DNA of 64,000 bases, taken from contig CM054115.1 of NCBI GenBank assembly GCA_028673005.1, forward strand, positions 195,618,370 through 195,682,369, written 5' to 3'. The position numbers and the translations under genes were made by a program. The notes under the pieces are model-generated. The model did not search any database. It saw only the letters and a list, made by a program, of their open reading frames with translations, and was not told the origin of the DNA. Shown here one piece after another: positions 10,130 to 21,549 of the stretch; positions within the stretch are counted from its first letter, which is position 1; each line of letters opens with the position of its first letter. Source of the stretch: Tanypteryx hageni. Its lineage: Eukaryota; Arthropoda; Insecta; Odonata; Petaluridae.

Positions 10130-11263
10130 GTTGTTGTACAAAAACTGAATTGAGTGAACACTTTCGCTCATTAAGCTGGTTTGACGCTCCTGCACTACTA
10201 AACCGGCTGCACTAAAATTTATTTCGCTGCTTGCGCTGGTGGCTGGTACACAAAGCACACTTCTGGCTACGCTAGATAAATATCAGAATTCTTCCTCATG
10301 GTTTTTCTACCTGTCCAGTAAGTCATTAAGTTCAACGTGACCCACATTAATATGCAAATATTTCTCGATTTCGTCGTCTTGATATTTTGGCACTTCAACT
10401 CCGACCTCGAACACTGAAATCCATAATTTTCTGTCTCTTTCTAGAATGTTGATCATTGTAGTCATCGCTCGCACTTGTATCGCACAGATTTGCAGGTGTT
10501 GTAACTGCAATCGGTTCTTGTAACTCTAACTGCAATTCGTCACGTTTATACCTGTCTATTATATCTCGCACGGTTTCTTCTTGTTCCTGGGTTGAAAGCA
10601 TTCTTAATTGGCGGAAATTTGGCCACAAAAACGAAGCGATCCTGTGCAATTTATGTAATGAAAAATTTTCGTTCAGAATCCTCCGAGCATGATTTCTTAA
10701 TTAAGCCAGTTCATGAGAATCAGAAGACGACCCGTTCAGATGTTGAATCTTATTGGTAGAACAAGCGGAAGCGTTGCATATCTATCTCCCTCAAGTTGCA
10801 AAGATGCTTCTGTGAATGGTGTAAGGAAATCAATTAGCGTTTGTAGGGTCGCATGTTGAACGTGAGCCATTCTCTCTTCTTCCCGAAGTTTTATTGGAAT
10901 AGTTTCAATGTCTTCATAATTGGCATCAAAAGATTCTTACATGTATAGTCTGCTGTACCAATGTGACTCACACTCTTGATGGACGGTCTTTTTCAGATGA
11001 TGCACGTGACCAGACTGTTTCAAATATGTCACAACGTCTTTAACTTCGAGTGTTAGTAAGTAAATATGCGGGAAATTCGTTTCCAGGAACTCCTTTTTGA
11101 AGGTATTCCTTAGTATGGTATTGATCATATAGGAACTGCAGTTTAGTCTGATGCACTGTTGAAGGTCGCACACAAGGTTAGCTCCTTGATCAGTTACAAA
11201 GACTAACTTGGAGATAATGTCTGTCTGAAGTTCTAATTTGGCAAGCCTACGAATCAATTCCAA
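10130..11263 (-). pseudogene. hAT transposase remnant
   Basis: A piece at 11263-10937 has VTDQGANLVCDLQ and CESHWYSRL, matching the catalytic centre of Hermes/Hobo-like hAT transposases (VTD.GAN... and the later CW.SR-like block). A piece at 10649-10307 has FLWPNFRQLRML and DDEIEKYL. Downstream at 10140-10300, in shifting frames, the C-terminal dimerisation words (VPAT-SA..E..FS and RRT.L-like) can be seen. Stops and frameshifts separate the pieces, so the gene is dead. No terminal inverted repeats were found around it. The 180 bp between it and the LTR at 9951 hold nothing. Confidence 0.7.
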
Positions 11264-11880
11264 TCTGACATTAATGACAGTTTTACGATCGTCGGGGAAT
11301 TAACATGTAAACAGTACTTCGTGCTTCTTTATATTTTTACAAAAGGTTCAAAATGAATTTTTTCACTGTCTGTGCTTCCTGACTTAAATTGTTAGTAAAG
11401 AAAAATTACTTTGCGAAATAATTAGGCACTACCATTAGTGTTATTATTGCTTGTGTTTGTAAGGTAAGGAGTACTAAAGTATGTAATTGTTCCAAAGTGG
11501 CAATGGACTCGTAGATATTTGTAAAATTTCTCTGGATGTTTCCGCAGTTCTGCATAGAGATGGTGGAATTAATCTAAAGTCAGGGCCGTTTTTTCGCCTA
11601 GGCATGGTGGGCAAAGACTGGGGGCCCGTGATTTCGGGAGCCCATTCATGAGCATTTATTAATATTTTATTTTCAATATAATGTAATGTGGAGACTGTTA
11701 CAAAACTTGTTAGTGTGCCTGCTGTGTACACAGTACCTATTTACGTATTAGGTATAGAAATAGAAATATTTCAATCACTCGTGCACTCGCGCGTCACGAT
11801 GATATACGAATATGTGTATGCGATCAAGATCTACATATTACGTCCGAAGCGTACCTGTCAAGGCCTGGCGGCAGTGGAGT
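11264..11880. other. No gene seen; possible hAT-MITE debris
   Basis: Words such as GGGGGCCCGTGATTTCGGG near 11618 resemble the GC-rich ends of hAT MITEs. No ends or target duplications could be paired. Confidence 0.4.
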
Positions 11881-11888
11881 CTGAACGG

Positions 11889-12367
11889 CAGTGGCGGATT
11901 TACGCCACCTGTGGCTCCTGGCGCTAAACATTTGGGGGCCCCTGGCAGTTGGAGGCCCAGAAATCTAAATATATGTATAGTGAAACCGCTCTTAACGGCT
12001 ACCCTCTTTTGTGACACGTCTTAACGGTCGATTTTCTATGGAATCATAGAGAAGTTCCACTGATTTTGAAATTGAGACCTTTAATATTTCTGAGATTATA
12101 TACATGAACATTATTTCAAGCGGCCCCCGTCGCGCCCCAAGTGCGGCCACCCTTAAATCCGCCACTGAGTTTGAGGGAGAAATTCAAGATTGAGGGTAAC
12201 TGAGCGGGAGGGAAATCTTGCCTTTTCCCCCATTTTCGCGGATCCACACGGAAATCCAATCATTCGCGGAACCCTACGGTTCCCCGTAACCCGGGTTGAG
12301 AAGCACTGCCGTACATCACGGGGCCCCTGGCGCGCGCCATATGCGATCCCCTTTAAATCCGCCACTG
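11889..12367 (+). mobile_element. hAT-like MITE, nested, with 8-bp TSD
   Basis: Terminal repeats CAGTGGCGGATTTA (11889) and TAAATCCGCCACTG (ending 12367) are perfect inverse copies. CTGAACGG flanks the element on both sides (11881-11888 and 12368-12375), the 8-bp target duplication typical of hAT. A second right-hand terminus, TAAATCCGCCACTG, ends at 12167, so the element contains or duplicates another. GGTTGAGAAGCACTG near 12295 resembles a Charlie-type hAT end. There is no coding capacity. Confidence 0.88.
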
Positions 12368-12375
12368 CTGAACGG

Positions 12376-12686
12376 CGCTGAGTGGGGAGTCGAAATGTGA
12401 AAATTGCAATGCATAAAGAGTTGCAAGTTATAAAAATAATGTTTCTAATATTGTAACGTTCTTTGAACCTTGATAGCAGTTTAGTTTTGTCGGATTTTGA
12501 AATAAGAAAAGATTGTATTATGATTATAATAAGATAAGAGACAATAATAAATTGGTGTGTTTGTATTTGTATAATATTATAAAAAAATTAGAACTTTATT
12601 ATTTACTGTTACGTACAGTGATGCTTGGCGCATGTAACACATTCTACATTTTTCAATATTATTTATTTACCCACTATCATCTAGAG
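12376..12686. other. No gene seen
   Basis: AT-rich sequence without recognisable features. Confidence 0.6.
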
Positions 12687-14330
12687 TAGGATGACCAGGC
12701 GTCCAGGTTTCTCGGGATTTGTCCCGGTTTTCAGAGTTTTGCTCCGGTGTCCCGAATTTTTTTTTTGGCACGCATAAATGTCACGGTTTTTCTCTTGTAA
12801 GCGTGAAGCGTAAGATGTAACGATAAAAGTAGGAATAGTGGTGCTCAAAATTAAATTTAAACTATTAGTGATAATCTTTGACGGAGGCTGGGCGGGCAGT
12901 CGACCAGGGGCCCGCGTCTTGGAGGTTCTGAGCCACACTCAGAAAGATGTACGTGCGAGGAACGTGAGAAAATCGCTCTGGATGTGTGCTGTAAGCAATA
13001 TTAAAATTGGATGAACTTATGTGCTCATTGTTGATTTAGTCTTCAAGCGGAGAACAATCGGAACCCCTGTCTGTGAGAATGCTTATCGTTCTCTGGCCTG
13101 CTTCTCGAGTCTCTCACTCATAACACCAACATGCTCCGATCCCTGATATTAATTTTCTGGCATTTGGGCATCTGCGTCTCAGTTTAGGACGCTTTAGTTG
13201 ATCATATGCAGTCGTTGGCGAACCATTGGCTTATGCGGCAGCAGGCGATAGCGATTTCCTGTTCCCTGGTAAATAATTTTTACTGCTGAATGGTTGTTAT
13301 TTGAAAGTCTATAGATCATCAGTTTTGAGAATTTATTAGAATAAACACGTGTACTATTTAAATAACCAATTTAAATGCTGTATCCGGACCTACGGTGGGC
13401 ATTTAAAACCGTAACATAGAGCGTATGCCGCATATCAAGTGAGGTGATTAAGAAAAGGGATCGGGAAACTACTCAACCTCAGTAATTCCACTTTCAAAAA
13501 TATCGGGTAATCATAAATCTCTGCTAATAATATTAGTGTGTTATTAAAAATATACCACTTTTTTCGTTATAGTCTCGCGCCGAGTTAACAAGTGTTCAAG
13601 TTTATCGCCCTAGATGTTCAATAGCTTTATTTTATAAAGGTATTAAATATCTTGTGTGTTATAATCGCTATTGATAATCAAATCAGTACAGATATTTCCA
13701 TTCACAAAGAAAGTTTATTATATTTTTTTATAAACTTTAAGTCCTAGTTTACATTAATTTATCAAAGTTCTTTGGAATCTAATGGTCAAAAATATTGCGT
13801 ATTTTCTACATAAGCTGCCGAATATTGTGATTTTTTTTTTTAATCGGCAATAATTTCTACAGAACCACTCAGCAGAAATGCCGAGGAGAAATTGTACCTT
13901 CAATGAAGAGTATTTTTTTAAATGGAGATTTATCAAGAAAGGAAGAAATGATAACGAAGTGGAGTGTAAAGTGTGCAACTGCTATATAAGCATTGGTCAC
14001 AGAGGGAAATCTGACGTAAACGACCAAATTAATACAGAAAAGCATAAAGTCGAATCAACTTGCGTTGGAAATATTAGCACATCACAAAATATTACGAAGT
14101 ACTTTAATGTGAGAAATCCAATGGAGGATCATCTTACTGTAGAAAGTGAGTTGACAATGACCTATCACATTGTCAAACATCATCATTCCTATCGATCAGC
14201 TACTTGTAGCAATTAACTCTTTAAAGAAATTTTTGTGACTGAAATAGCGTACGAAGTAAAACTGTAGCTCTCATTTAAAATGTTCTCGGGTTATTTTGTA
14301 GAAATGAATTATTGATAGAATTACAAAAGT
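12687..14330 (+). pseudogene. BED-finger hAT-like transposon remnant
   Basis: The left edge TAGGATGACCAGGCGTCC, followed by CGGGATTTGTCCCGG, matches the terminus I associate with hAT elements that encode BED-type proteins. At 13878-14216 an ORF of 112 codons opens MPRRNCTFNEEYFFKW, has CKVCNCYISIGHRGKSDV with a spaced HxxxxxHK (BED-type zinc finger), and ends in FNVRNPMEDH and a YHIVKHHHSYRS block known from such transposases. After the stop, homology-like words (LFKEIF and following) continue with stops to about 14330. The catalytic core is absent. The stretch between terminus and ORF may be a 5' UTR with an unrelated insert. Confidence 0.6.
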
Positions 14331-14399
14331 CACAGATGCTAGTAATCACAAAACGGAAAAGATTTTCCCCTTAGTTATTTCATCATTTTTGCAATAAAA

Positions 14400-14760
14400 A
14401 GGAATTCAGGTTAAAGTATTAAAAAAGTTATCTATTTGTTTAAACTTGAAGAATTTTGAACTGCCAAACAAATTAAAATATCAAAATTTGTATAATCTCT
14501 ATTTGGTTTTTTTTCGAATTCTACTTATAAAAAAAATTTCAGGTCCGTAGCACATTTGGAAATACATAAACCTTGAAAATTTGTTTAAACAATTGCGAAT
14601 TTTTAGCAGCCGCATTGTTGCACTTTTTTAAGATTTTCGTTTTTTCTGGTTGGTTTTGGACAAAATCCTACCTAATAAAAAAATTTCGCATTTCCAGCTC
14701 ATCTGGAAGTGCCTAAAAATTTGTATCCTCCTATATGTTATATGTTATCATTATATATCG
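14400..14760 (-). repeat. Dispersed AT-rich repeat X (copy at 39430-39790)
   Basis: This stretch is the reverse complement of 39430-39790 at high identity, including the words AGGCACTTCCAGATGAGCT and AAACAAATAGATAAC. It flanks the TIR element at 14793 just as its partner flanks the one at 37967, so the two belong to one larger repeat complex. Confidence 0.75.
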
Positions 14761-14792
14761 ACGACTCTTACTGTGGAGGATATAACATACTA

Positions 14793-15775
14793 GTAGAAGG
14801 TGCTTGCATATTGCAAGCATTTCATCTCACCTTGAAAAAACATTAATTTTTCAGACAGATATTTCATCATTACAAATATTCTATTAATTCTAAAGATTTC
14901 ACCTCCTCCTCCTTTTCACTTAGGTAAGAAGTCTCATTTTATCTGAAGGTTTCTCTTCTTACCTAAGTGACATGAGTTCGACTCCAGAAATTCCGAAAGT
15001 TCCGTTTTTTCCCATAAGAAAAGCATTGCGCCATTTTTGTAAATTAATTTTGGGCACTTGCCGGTAAGCTAGAAAAATGAAATTTTCAGTGTTGCTAGAT
15101 GGCCGCAATATCTATTAGGAATTACTGTCACCTTTGCTTAGTGTCTTGGGTTCGACTCCAGAGACCCCGGAATATCTCCCATAAGTTAGCATGGGAAAAC
15201 GCAATCCAGTGTGTAGACCAATGTAATAAGTTTAGGAAGCTGAAATTTTGCAAGATTATAGAACTTTTCTCATAACCAACTATAAAAATCTAAAATTTTA
15301 AAATTGTAAATTTTAGGGGTTGTTTTAACCCCATTTGGACATTAAGGTTTAATAATTTTTTAGGTACTACGGGATGAGCTAGGAAGCTGCAATTTTCAAA
15401 TTATTTACAGAACAGTGCATTTGCACAAATAAACTTTTCAATCTCTCCGTATATATAATGCGGCAACCGTTAAAAATGTTTAAATTTTAAACAATTAGAA
15501 AAATATTATTTTACTTCTAGAAGTGCTACAACTTTAAAATTTGGCTCAAATGTGTAGCATTAGTACCCCATAATGGAGAAAGTGTAAAATGTTTAAAATT
15601 GCAACATTTGGGGATTGTTTTAAACTATTATTTTTACATGTGGGAAAAACGAAAATCGCTAAGGAGGTGAAATCTTTAGAATTAATAGAATATTTGTAAT
15701 GATGAAATATCTGTCTGAAAAATTAATGTTTTTCAAGGTGAGATGAAATGCTTGCAGTATGCAAGCACCAACTAC
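14793..15775. mobile_element. TIR element with palindromic ends (copy 1)
   Basis: About 115 bp at each end are inverse copies. The outer border is GTAG(A/T)(A/T)GGTGCTTGCA followed by the hairpin TGCTTGCATACTGCAAGCA. A TA dinucleotide lies on both sides, which suits a Tc1/mariner-type MITE. The hairpin followed by CTAA or CTAG could instead suit a Helitron-like end. No ORF. Two tRNA-B-box-like words (GTTCGACTCC) occur inside near 14976 and 15149. The flanks are also inverse copies of each other (GGATATAACATA). Confidence 0.8.
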
Positions 15776-15819
15776 TAATATGTTATATCCTCCTCTGTAA
15801 GGAACGTCTACATATAATG

Positions 15820-16205
15820 ATATCCTTATTCTGTCCGTTGGTACGTCCGTCCGTCCGTTGGTCCGACGGAACGCTCTATATAAATCCTCTTAAGAGAACA
15901 CTTAAAATTACTTTTTTTTACCTACAGGCTTTTTTTCTTTTGCAAAATGAAATTAGAAGTAAATGACCCTCGATCTTCGGACCCTGACCATTTTAACAAA
16001 AATAAACAGATTCTTATCGTCGAAATTTGCCTTCGGTTGGAAATCGCTCAAGTTAGACGTTTAAATCACAATTATTGGAAAATTGTAAGCTTTTAAAAGA
16101 TATGTTGTCTTGCCGACCGTGTCGTTGTTAAACCTCGAGATTGTATTGTCGTCCTTATTCTATATGTTTAAGGAAAGCGTCCTTTGAATGCTTGAGTACG
16201 AGAAA
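15820..16205 (+). repeat. Dispersed repeat shared with 43230-43560
   Basis: Both stretches share, in order, a CAGGCTTT word, an ATCTTCGGA word, a segment ending CATTTTAAC, and TTTGAATGCT followed by AGTACGAGA. No coding content. This copy ends in a TA microsatellite, the other in GA. Confidence 0.6.
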
Positions 16206-16208
16206 GAG

Positions 16209-16256
<48 letters not shown>
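16206..16256. repeat. (TA)n microsatellite
   Basis: About 22 TA units. Confidence 0.95.
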
Positions 16257-17109
16257 ATTAAAATCGTGTTTTTCATTTATTTGTTTTCAGTTAACTTCCT
16301 ATTGAAATTTTTGGTAATTAACTATTTTTATAATTATTTTCATAGATTTTTGTGGTGCATCTTATAATTAACCGAAGTTATAAATTCCCATCGCATGTAT
16401 GAATCACGCAAATAGCCACTCCTTGACATGCAGACCTTTTTCGTTTACATTTTAAAATATTTCAAGGATGAGATATTTACCTTACATTAGTTATACGAAG
16501 AGAAGAATTTAAATCTCATTCATAAATCTCCAAAAATTACGTTTTAATACGATTTTTAACGTTTTCATGCATTTTATTGGGCCACTGTTGTTTCAATTGT
16601 TAAATTCTATTCTTGGACTTATACATGGGTATAACTTATTTACTGAATCTATTAGGTAATTAGAGGAGGAAGGAAAAGAGAATGGGAATGATCAGAAATT
16701 GAGAAAGAGGAAAATGACAGCATTTGTATAGGATTGAAAGGAGCTGCAGTACTCACAAAACACAAAAAAAGATTATAATTGATTATAAAAATGTTATACT
16801 ATTGAATCAAGCTCCATTGCACGTCACGTAATTTTCAATGGATTTCTTTAACTGATAATACAGCAAATATTTCAAACCGAATTTAAAATAGGATTGAAAA
16901 AATAACATTTAATGATTTTCATTTAAATTTCTTTAACTAAAGTGATTTTTCTGGTAAAATTTCAAAACTAATATAGTTAAAAGAAAAGTGTGATCTTAAA
17001 ATATAGTTAAAACTCATTGCAGATCATGTATTTAGTTAATAGTAAATAGGTTACTACACAATTTTCCTTTGGTGGTAAATTGACAGTTCGTTCACATTTT
17101 ATCCTGTTT
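16257..17109. other. No gene seen
   Basis: AT-rich sequence with no ORF of note and no repeat that I could pair. Confidence 0.6.
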
Positions 17110-18760
17110 TTTAGGAGTTAATAAGAGTAATTTTTGATGTTGATGGTTCATCAGCTTCAAAACACTCAGTAGCAGATGGTACTACATTTACTTCTAATTG
17201 TAAGTCTGAGTCGTCCTCTTTCGTATCTTCGTCGTTTGCGCAGTCTTGCGGTTCGCCATTGTTCCTGCATTCAGCAATAAAACTTTGCAGTTGAATGTCG
17301 ATTTCTTGGTCTCGATATAGATCGTCAATTATATTATCTATAATCCTAAATTGTCCCCGACAAAAGGAGCAAATGGTAGAACATTGTAGTCAAGCCTTCC
17401 TACAGCCGCAAGCTGCTTTACATCCTTTTGTGAAATTGCATGAAATCATTTTCACTAGGTTCTCCGGAGCGTGATCCTGTAATGTGGTTACTGAAAGAAG
17501 GGTATTTCCTGAGTTTCACCAACCCCAACCTTGAGGTATCTTCGCGTTTCCGTACCACTGTTGATTTTGGTGGTACGTTCGAAAAGAGTATTGTCGGGCC
17601 GCTGCTTGCGTAGCTGGTGAAGAAGCGAGGTTAAACTTGCTCTTTGTAATTGAGCTTGCAAAGCAGTGGTATGTGTATGTATTCAGAGAATGATCCTTTA
17701 TATCTGCTCTATAAAGAGTTAGAACACAGTGTTGTCTGACTGTCGCAATCATATCTGGATAAGCATTCGGGTCCTGAATACTTTGCAATTCAGGATATTT
17801 CTTCAATAGCTTCATAAATTGTAGTTTGCCTGAAAAACGCTGAAGTGGTATTGCAACCACTGAATGCGTGCAGAAACAAAATTTTGTCCTTTATTTCTAG
17901 CTCATATTTGAATCTATTGGAAGAATCAATTTTATTGACTGATTTCCCCGATCGGTTTTAGAAAGTATATGTTGGGAGCGAGATTCAGCTAAGGCAGTAA
18001 GCACTATAAGATCAATGTCCTCACCAACTATAACAACTGAATCATACACAGCTGATACCTTAATTGCAGTATTAACTATATGGGTGTCTGCGTCTTCGAC
18101 AGCTTGTTTGACAATGATTCCTGCAGTTTGAAGTTTGTCACATAACATGGATATGTCAGCTTTTATGTCTGTCTTTGGATAAAAACTTTTCTTGCGAAGT
18201 TGTCGTTGACATTGACTCATTAAAAAGTACGTCCGAGGAAGTATGTTTGTTTAATCGACGAAGACGCTCGGCAGATTTCGTACTTTAAGCAGCTGCATCT
18301 TCCGGACACCCATCAAAAACGACGATTGCGTTTTCACCGTAGTACTTGATCACATAATCTACGTACTTTGTGAGAACCGAAGCGAACGTTTCTTGTTGAT
18401 GTTAATGTTGATGCCACACAACTCTATGAAGAAGATAGCCTCCGTCTACCACGTGTACGTTCCTTCCGAAATCAATCCCAGATTAATCATTGAGAAAAAT
18501 AAGTCGAAAAGTGTAGATATTATCGTTTTGCGCATTTCAGACTCGTCGAAAAGTGACAATGGGTATGGCGCTAGCTCGTACTTAAAATAGTCCTTTAAAT
18601 CTTCGTCTTGTATTTTCGTTAATAAAATTCTCTGAAAAAGTAATGCTATGTCGATCGGTATCACCTCATCTCTCACTTTGAAAGACGAATTAACTGTTCC
18701 TACTGTTTCATTTAAGTTTCACGTCGCAGAAATTGCTGCTAACAGTATCTGTCATAGTCT
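17110..18760 (-). pseudogene. PIN-like / HAFSGCNTTS family protein, decayed
   Basis: Three minus-strand blocks in order belong to one protein. Block 1 (18740-18450) has VIPIDIALLFQRI and ELAPYPLSLFDE followed by MRKT. Block 2 (about 18370-17900) has IVVFDGCP, DADTHIV and VVIVGEDIDLIVL, which resemble the acidic metal-binding motifs of PIN/FEN-type nucleases. Block 3 (17890-17516) opens LFLHAFSGCNTTS. A C-terminal cysteine-rich part (17460-17340) has CGCRK and CSTICSFCRG, and the tail near 17130-17190 reads ECFEADEPSTSK. Stops and frame changes separate the blocks. I recall this family as multi-copy and uncharacterised in arthropods and other animals; I know no established name. It is perhaps carried by a mobile element. 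Confidence 0.6.
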
Positions 18761-18769
18761 TACTGTCTT

Positions 18770-18850
18770 ACTGAGTGTAAATGTAGTACCATCTACTATT
18801 GAGTGTTTTGAAGCTGATGAACCATCAACATCAAAAAGAATAAGATTATA
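18770..18850 (+). repeat. Inverted copy of the family's C-terminal coding end
   Basis: The plus strand here encodes VNVVPSTIECFEADEPSTSK. The minus strand at 17125-17195 encodes the same tail with two changes. The same gene end thus occurs twice, facing each other about 1.6 kb apart. Confidence 0.75.
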
Positions 18851-18859
18851 ATATGTCGA

Positions 18860-20170
18860 CGACAGTGGATTACGCGTAATGGGGATACCACTGTAAAAAA
18901 CGCGCCGATTACTCTATCGCTAGGAGGTGTGGAAACGAGTACATCACTGGAAATTCATTATAATAAATAAACAATAATAATTAAAGACGTTTCTATTTTA
19001 ATAATATTACCGTCAAATGTTTTGATTTTCGTAACATACACGAAAAGAAATGTTAAAGCAAGTAAGAAAAAGAAATATGGCAGGGAAACACGTTTTAGCG
19101 CATGTATGCGAAATTGCATCTCACTTCTCCAGAATATAGCTTTGAAACTATTGGTCCTGGAGAAAAAACGAATAGATCCTTTTTTGTAGAGAATTTAATC
19201 CTCTTTAATGTTTTTAATACATGTGTTTGCTCTAAAGCCAACGTTAAATGAGATTTGTGCAAAAAATAGTTTTTGGCGGCCATTTTCCCAAGATGGCGTC
19301 TGAAGCTCACCACGGAGGAGGAGAAAACTTAGAATATTAATTAGGACTTTGAAATTGACCGATTAAAATTTTTTCCAGCTTTCTCGGAATTAATGCATTT
19401 TTAAATCCCCTGCCAACTTACCTAGTAGGGCTAGATAAGAGTTGCAAGGACCAAGAGATACCAGAAATCATTCTTAGTAGACGCTGTATTGGCCGGAGAA
19501 AACATTTGCCCGAAGTTCGCGAATAGAGGTAAGTGGATCTCGCGCTTCGCGTAGAAGAGCGAAAAGAGCGCTCTGCGAGCTGAAAAGAGGAAAAGCGCCG
19601 TTAAGCAAATTTTCTCGAATGATTTTCTTGATCATGAAGCCTTCAAATGCATGACTGGCGTGATGCTATTGGGGACATAAATACGTAAATAAAATTTTGA
19701 GGCCATCTTCAAATCGGTAAAGAGGTGTTTTAAACTTCTGATATCGAGATATGGTGTTACTGAATGCGTTGGTAAAAGTTGTATTAATGTTAATGGCCCA
19801 GTCGGTATACTTAATGAGTGCCTCGTTACAAAAATGTGTTTTATATTGAATTTGCTAATTGTAATTATTGTAATAGGTAAAAGGCTTGATCTGTATATGT
19901 GTGAGTGTCAGAACGATATACGGGTTTAAATGGAAGAATGAGAGAACCGCTTATGATTCGAGCATTTTTTCATAAATTATATAAAAGTGGCTATAAGGTT
20001 TTAATGAAGGAATTATCTAGCATGGAATTTCTGGATCGATACAATTATATATAGTGAAAAAATATAATCCTTAATGGAAAAGGGTCCGGTTCTGCTACGG
20101 AACGTATCGTGTAGGTTTCTTATGTACAATAAAATTTTTGACGAAGATAGTGAGAGTTTAGGGTTGGCAT
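18860..20170. other. No gene seen
   Basis: AT-rich with a GC-richer patch at 19480-19610 that has short purine runs. ORFs are short and unfamiliar. Confidence 0.55.
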
Positions 20171-20304
20171 TGGACGCGTGCGATCCCTCTTGTGTTTCTA
20201 CCTGCAGATTCTCCTTCCCTTTCTAAATTATCCTTCTTGTCTCGCTCATCTCCACTTCTTTTCTCTGCTTCACAATCTATTCTCCTCTTCGTGTGTTAAA
20301 CCCC

Positions 20305-20670
20305 TCTCTCTTCACCCCGTCCCCTCCCCCCTCTCCGCCCCCCTCTCCGTCCCCCTCTCCGTTTCCCCTCTCCGTCCCCCCTCCCCTTCTCCCTCTCCTT
20401 CTCCCTCTATTTCTCCCCTCCCCCCTCTATTTCTCCCCTCCCCCCTCTATTTCTCCCCTCCCCCCTCTATTTCTCCCCTCCCCCCTCTATTTCTCCCCCC
20501 CCTCTCTATTTCTCCCCCCCCTCTCCCCACCCCTCCTCTTTCCCTTCCACATCCATTCCCTTCAGGTCTTTCCTTCCTCTCCACTCGCTCCTTAAGCTCT
20601 CTCCCCTTACAGATTTTCTCCCTTCTCGCTCTCCCTCCTAATCTCTCTCTCTCTCTCCATCTATAGTCCA
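20305..20670. repeat. C/T-rich tract with 20-bp minisatellite
   Basis: Between about 20402 and 20520 the 20-bp unit CCCCCTCTATTTCTCCCCTC occurs about six times in exact 20-bp phase. The rest is irregular C/T repeat. The long proline/serine frames across it are by-products of the repeat. Confidence 0.92.
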
Positions 20671-20689
20671 TCTCTCTCACCCAGACCGA

Positions 20690-21380
20690 TTAGCTTTAAT
20701 CATATCAGTTGCTACTAGTGATGGGCACAACCGCTTGTTTTTACACTCGTTTGTTAATCGATATTTGACAAAAACGATCGGTTTTCAATCGTATTTACAG
20801 ACAAATGTTTTCATTCGTTTTGTGGAGGTCAAAGTGTGTCGATCGACTACCGCCCTGCAATTACTTTATTTCAATTAAATTCTAAATTCTCTTATCATTT
20901 TGAAAACTAGTTATTTACCCCTTCATAACTGACTTTTTTCTTGGGGATTTTTTTCAGTGGATTTATGCTGTTTGGATTCAAAATAAATAGAAAAAAGAAA
21001 TTTTAAAAATAAAAATCTTTATTTTAATGAAGTTTTTAAATATACATGAAACGTGTTACATAAAAAATTAACAAAAAGGATACAAAATTATTTTATTTAT
21101 GAAATAAGGTTTCTTTATCAAAGTTTAAAGAAAATAATATCAAAGTTTGATTTAATGTACGTTGTAATGTACACCAGGTCTGAAGTGGTTAATAAAGAAT
21201 TTAATGAAAAGTGGGTCATACTTATCTAAAAGCATGTTTGTTATTGATTGTACAAAATTTAAATTGCAGTTACTCAATCAGCGTGTATGAAAACCGGCGG
21301 AGAAAAAGATCTTAAAAATTTGTTAATTTCCTTGAAAAAATAAAAAGATTCACTTATAAAACTTGGCTGTATGGGCCTTC
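20690..21380. other. No gene seen
   Basis: Starts with CTAGTGATGGGCAC, which resembles a hAT-MITE end, but no partner end was found. The rest is AT-rich. Confidence 0.4.
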
Positions 21381-21384
21381 AGTT

Positions 21385-21545
21385 AGTGGTATTCCATCTG
21401 AAAAAACACGGCAATATATTTTTTTAAACTTGTCCCGAGTTTCGATTCTTGCCAGACCTGATGATGATGCCAAGCACCGAAACCCAGGTCGTGAGTTAAA
21501 AAAGTAAATATTTGTCGTGTTTTTATTCACTTACTATTATTTTTG
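21385..21545 (+). ncRNA. Hammerhead-like motif in Penelope-type end (locus 1)
   Basis: CTGATGA (21458-21464), one unpaired T, a five-pair arm GATGC/GCACC with loop CAA and one mismatch, GAAA (21479-21482), then ACC/GGT closing a two-base loop and C at 21490. These are the core words of a hammerhead. Helix I is weak (two pairs). The flanks AAAAAACACGGCAATAT and its inverse near 21500-21530 form longer arms around it. Penelope-like elements are known to carry hammerheads in their terminal repeats, which supports the call. Confidence 0.5.
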
Positions 21546-21549
21546 AGTT

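Noticed and set aside
14720..15800. CRISPR-like or phage-type array
   Set aside because: The repeats are terminal inverted repeats of a eukaryotic element, with no regular spacers.
20178..20666. Long proline/serine-rich reading frames on both strands
   Set aside because: They translate a 20-bp C/T minisatellite; all frames stay open because the repeat lacks stop codons.
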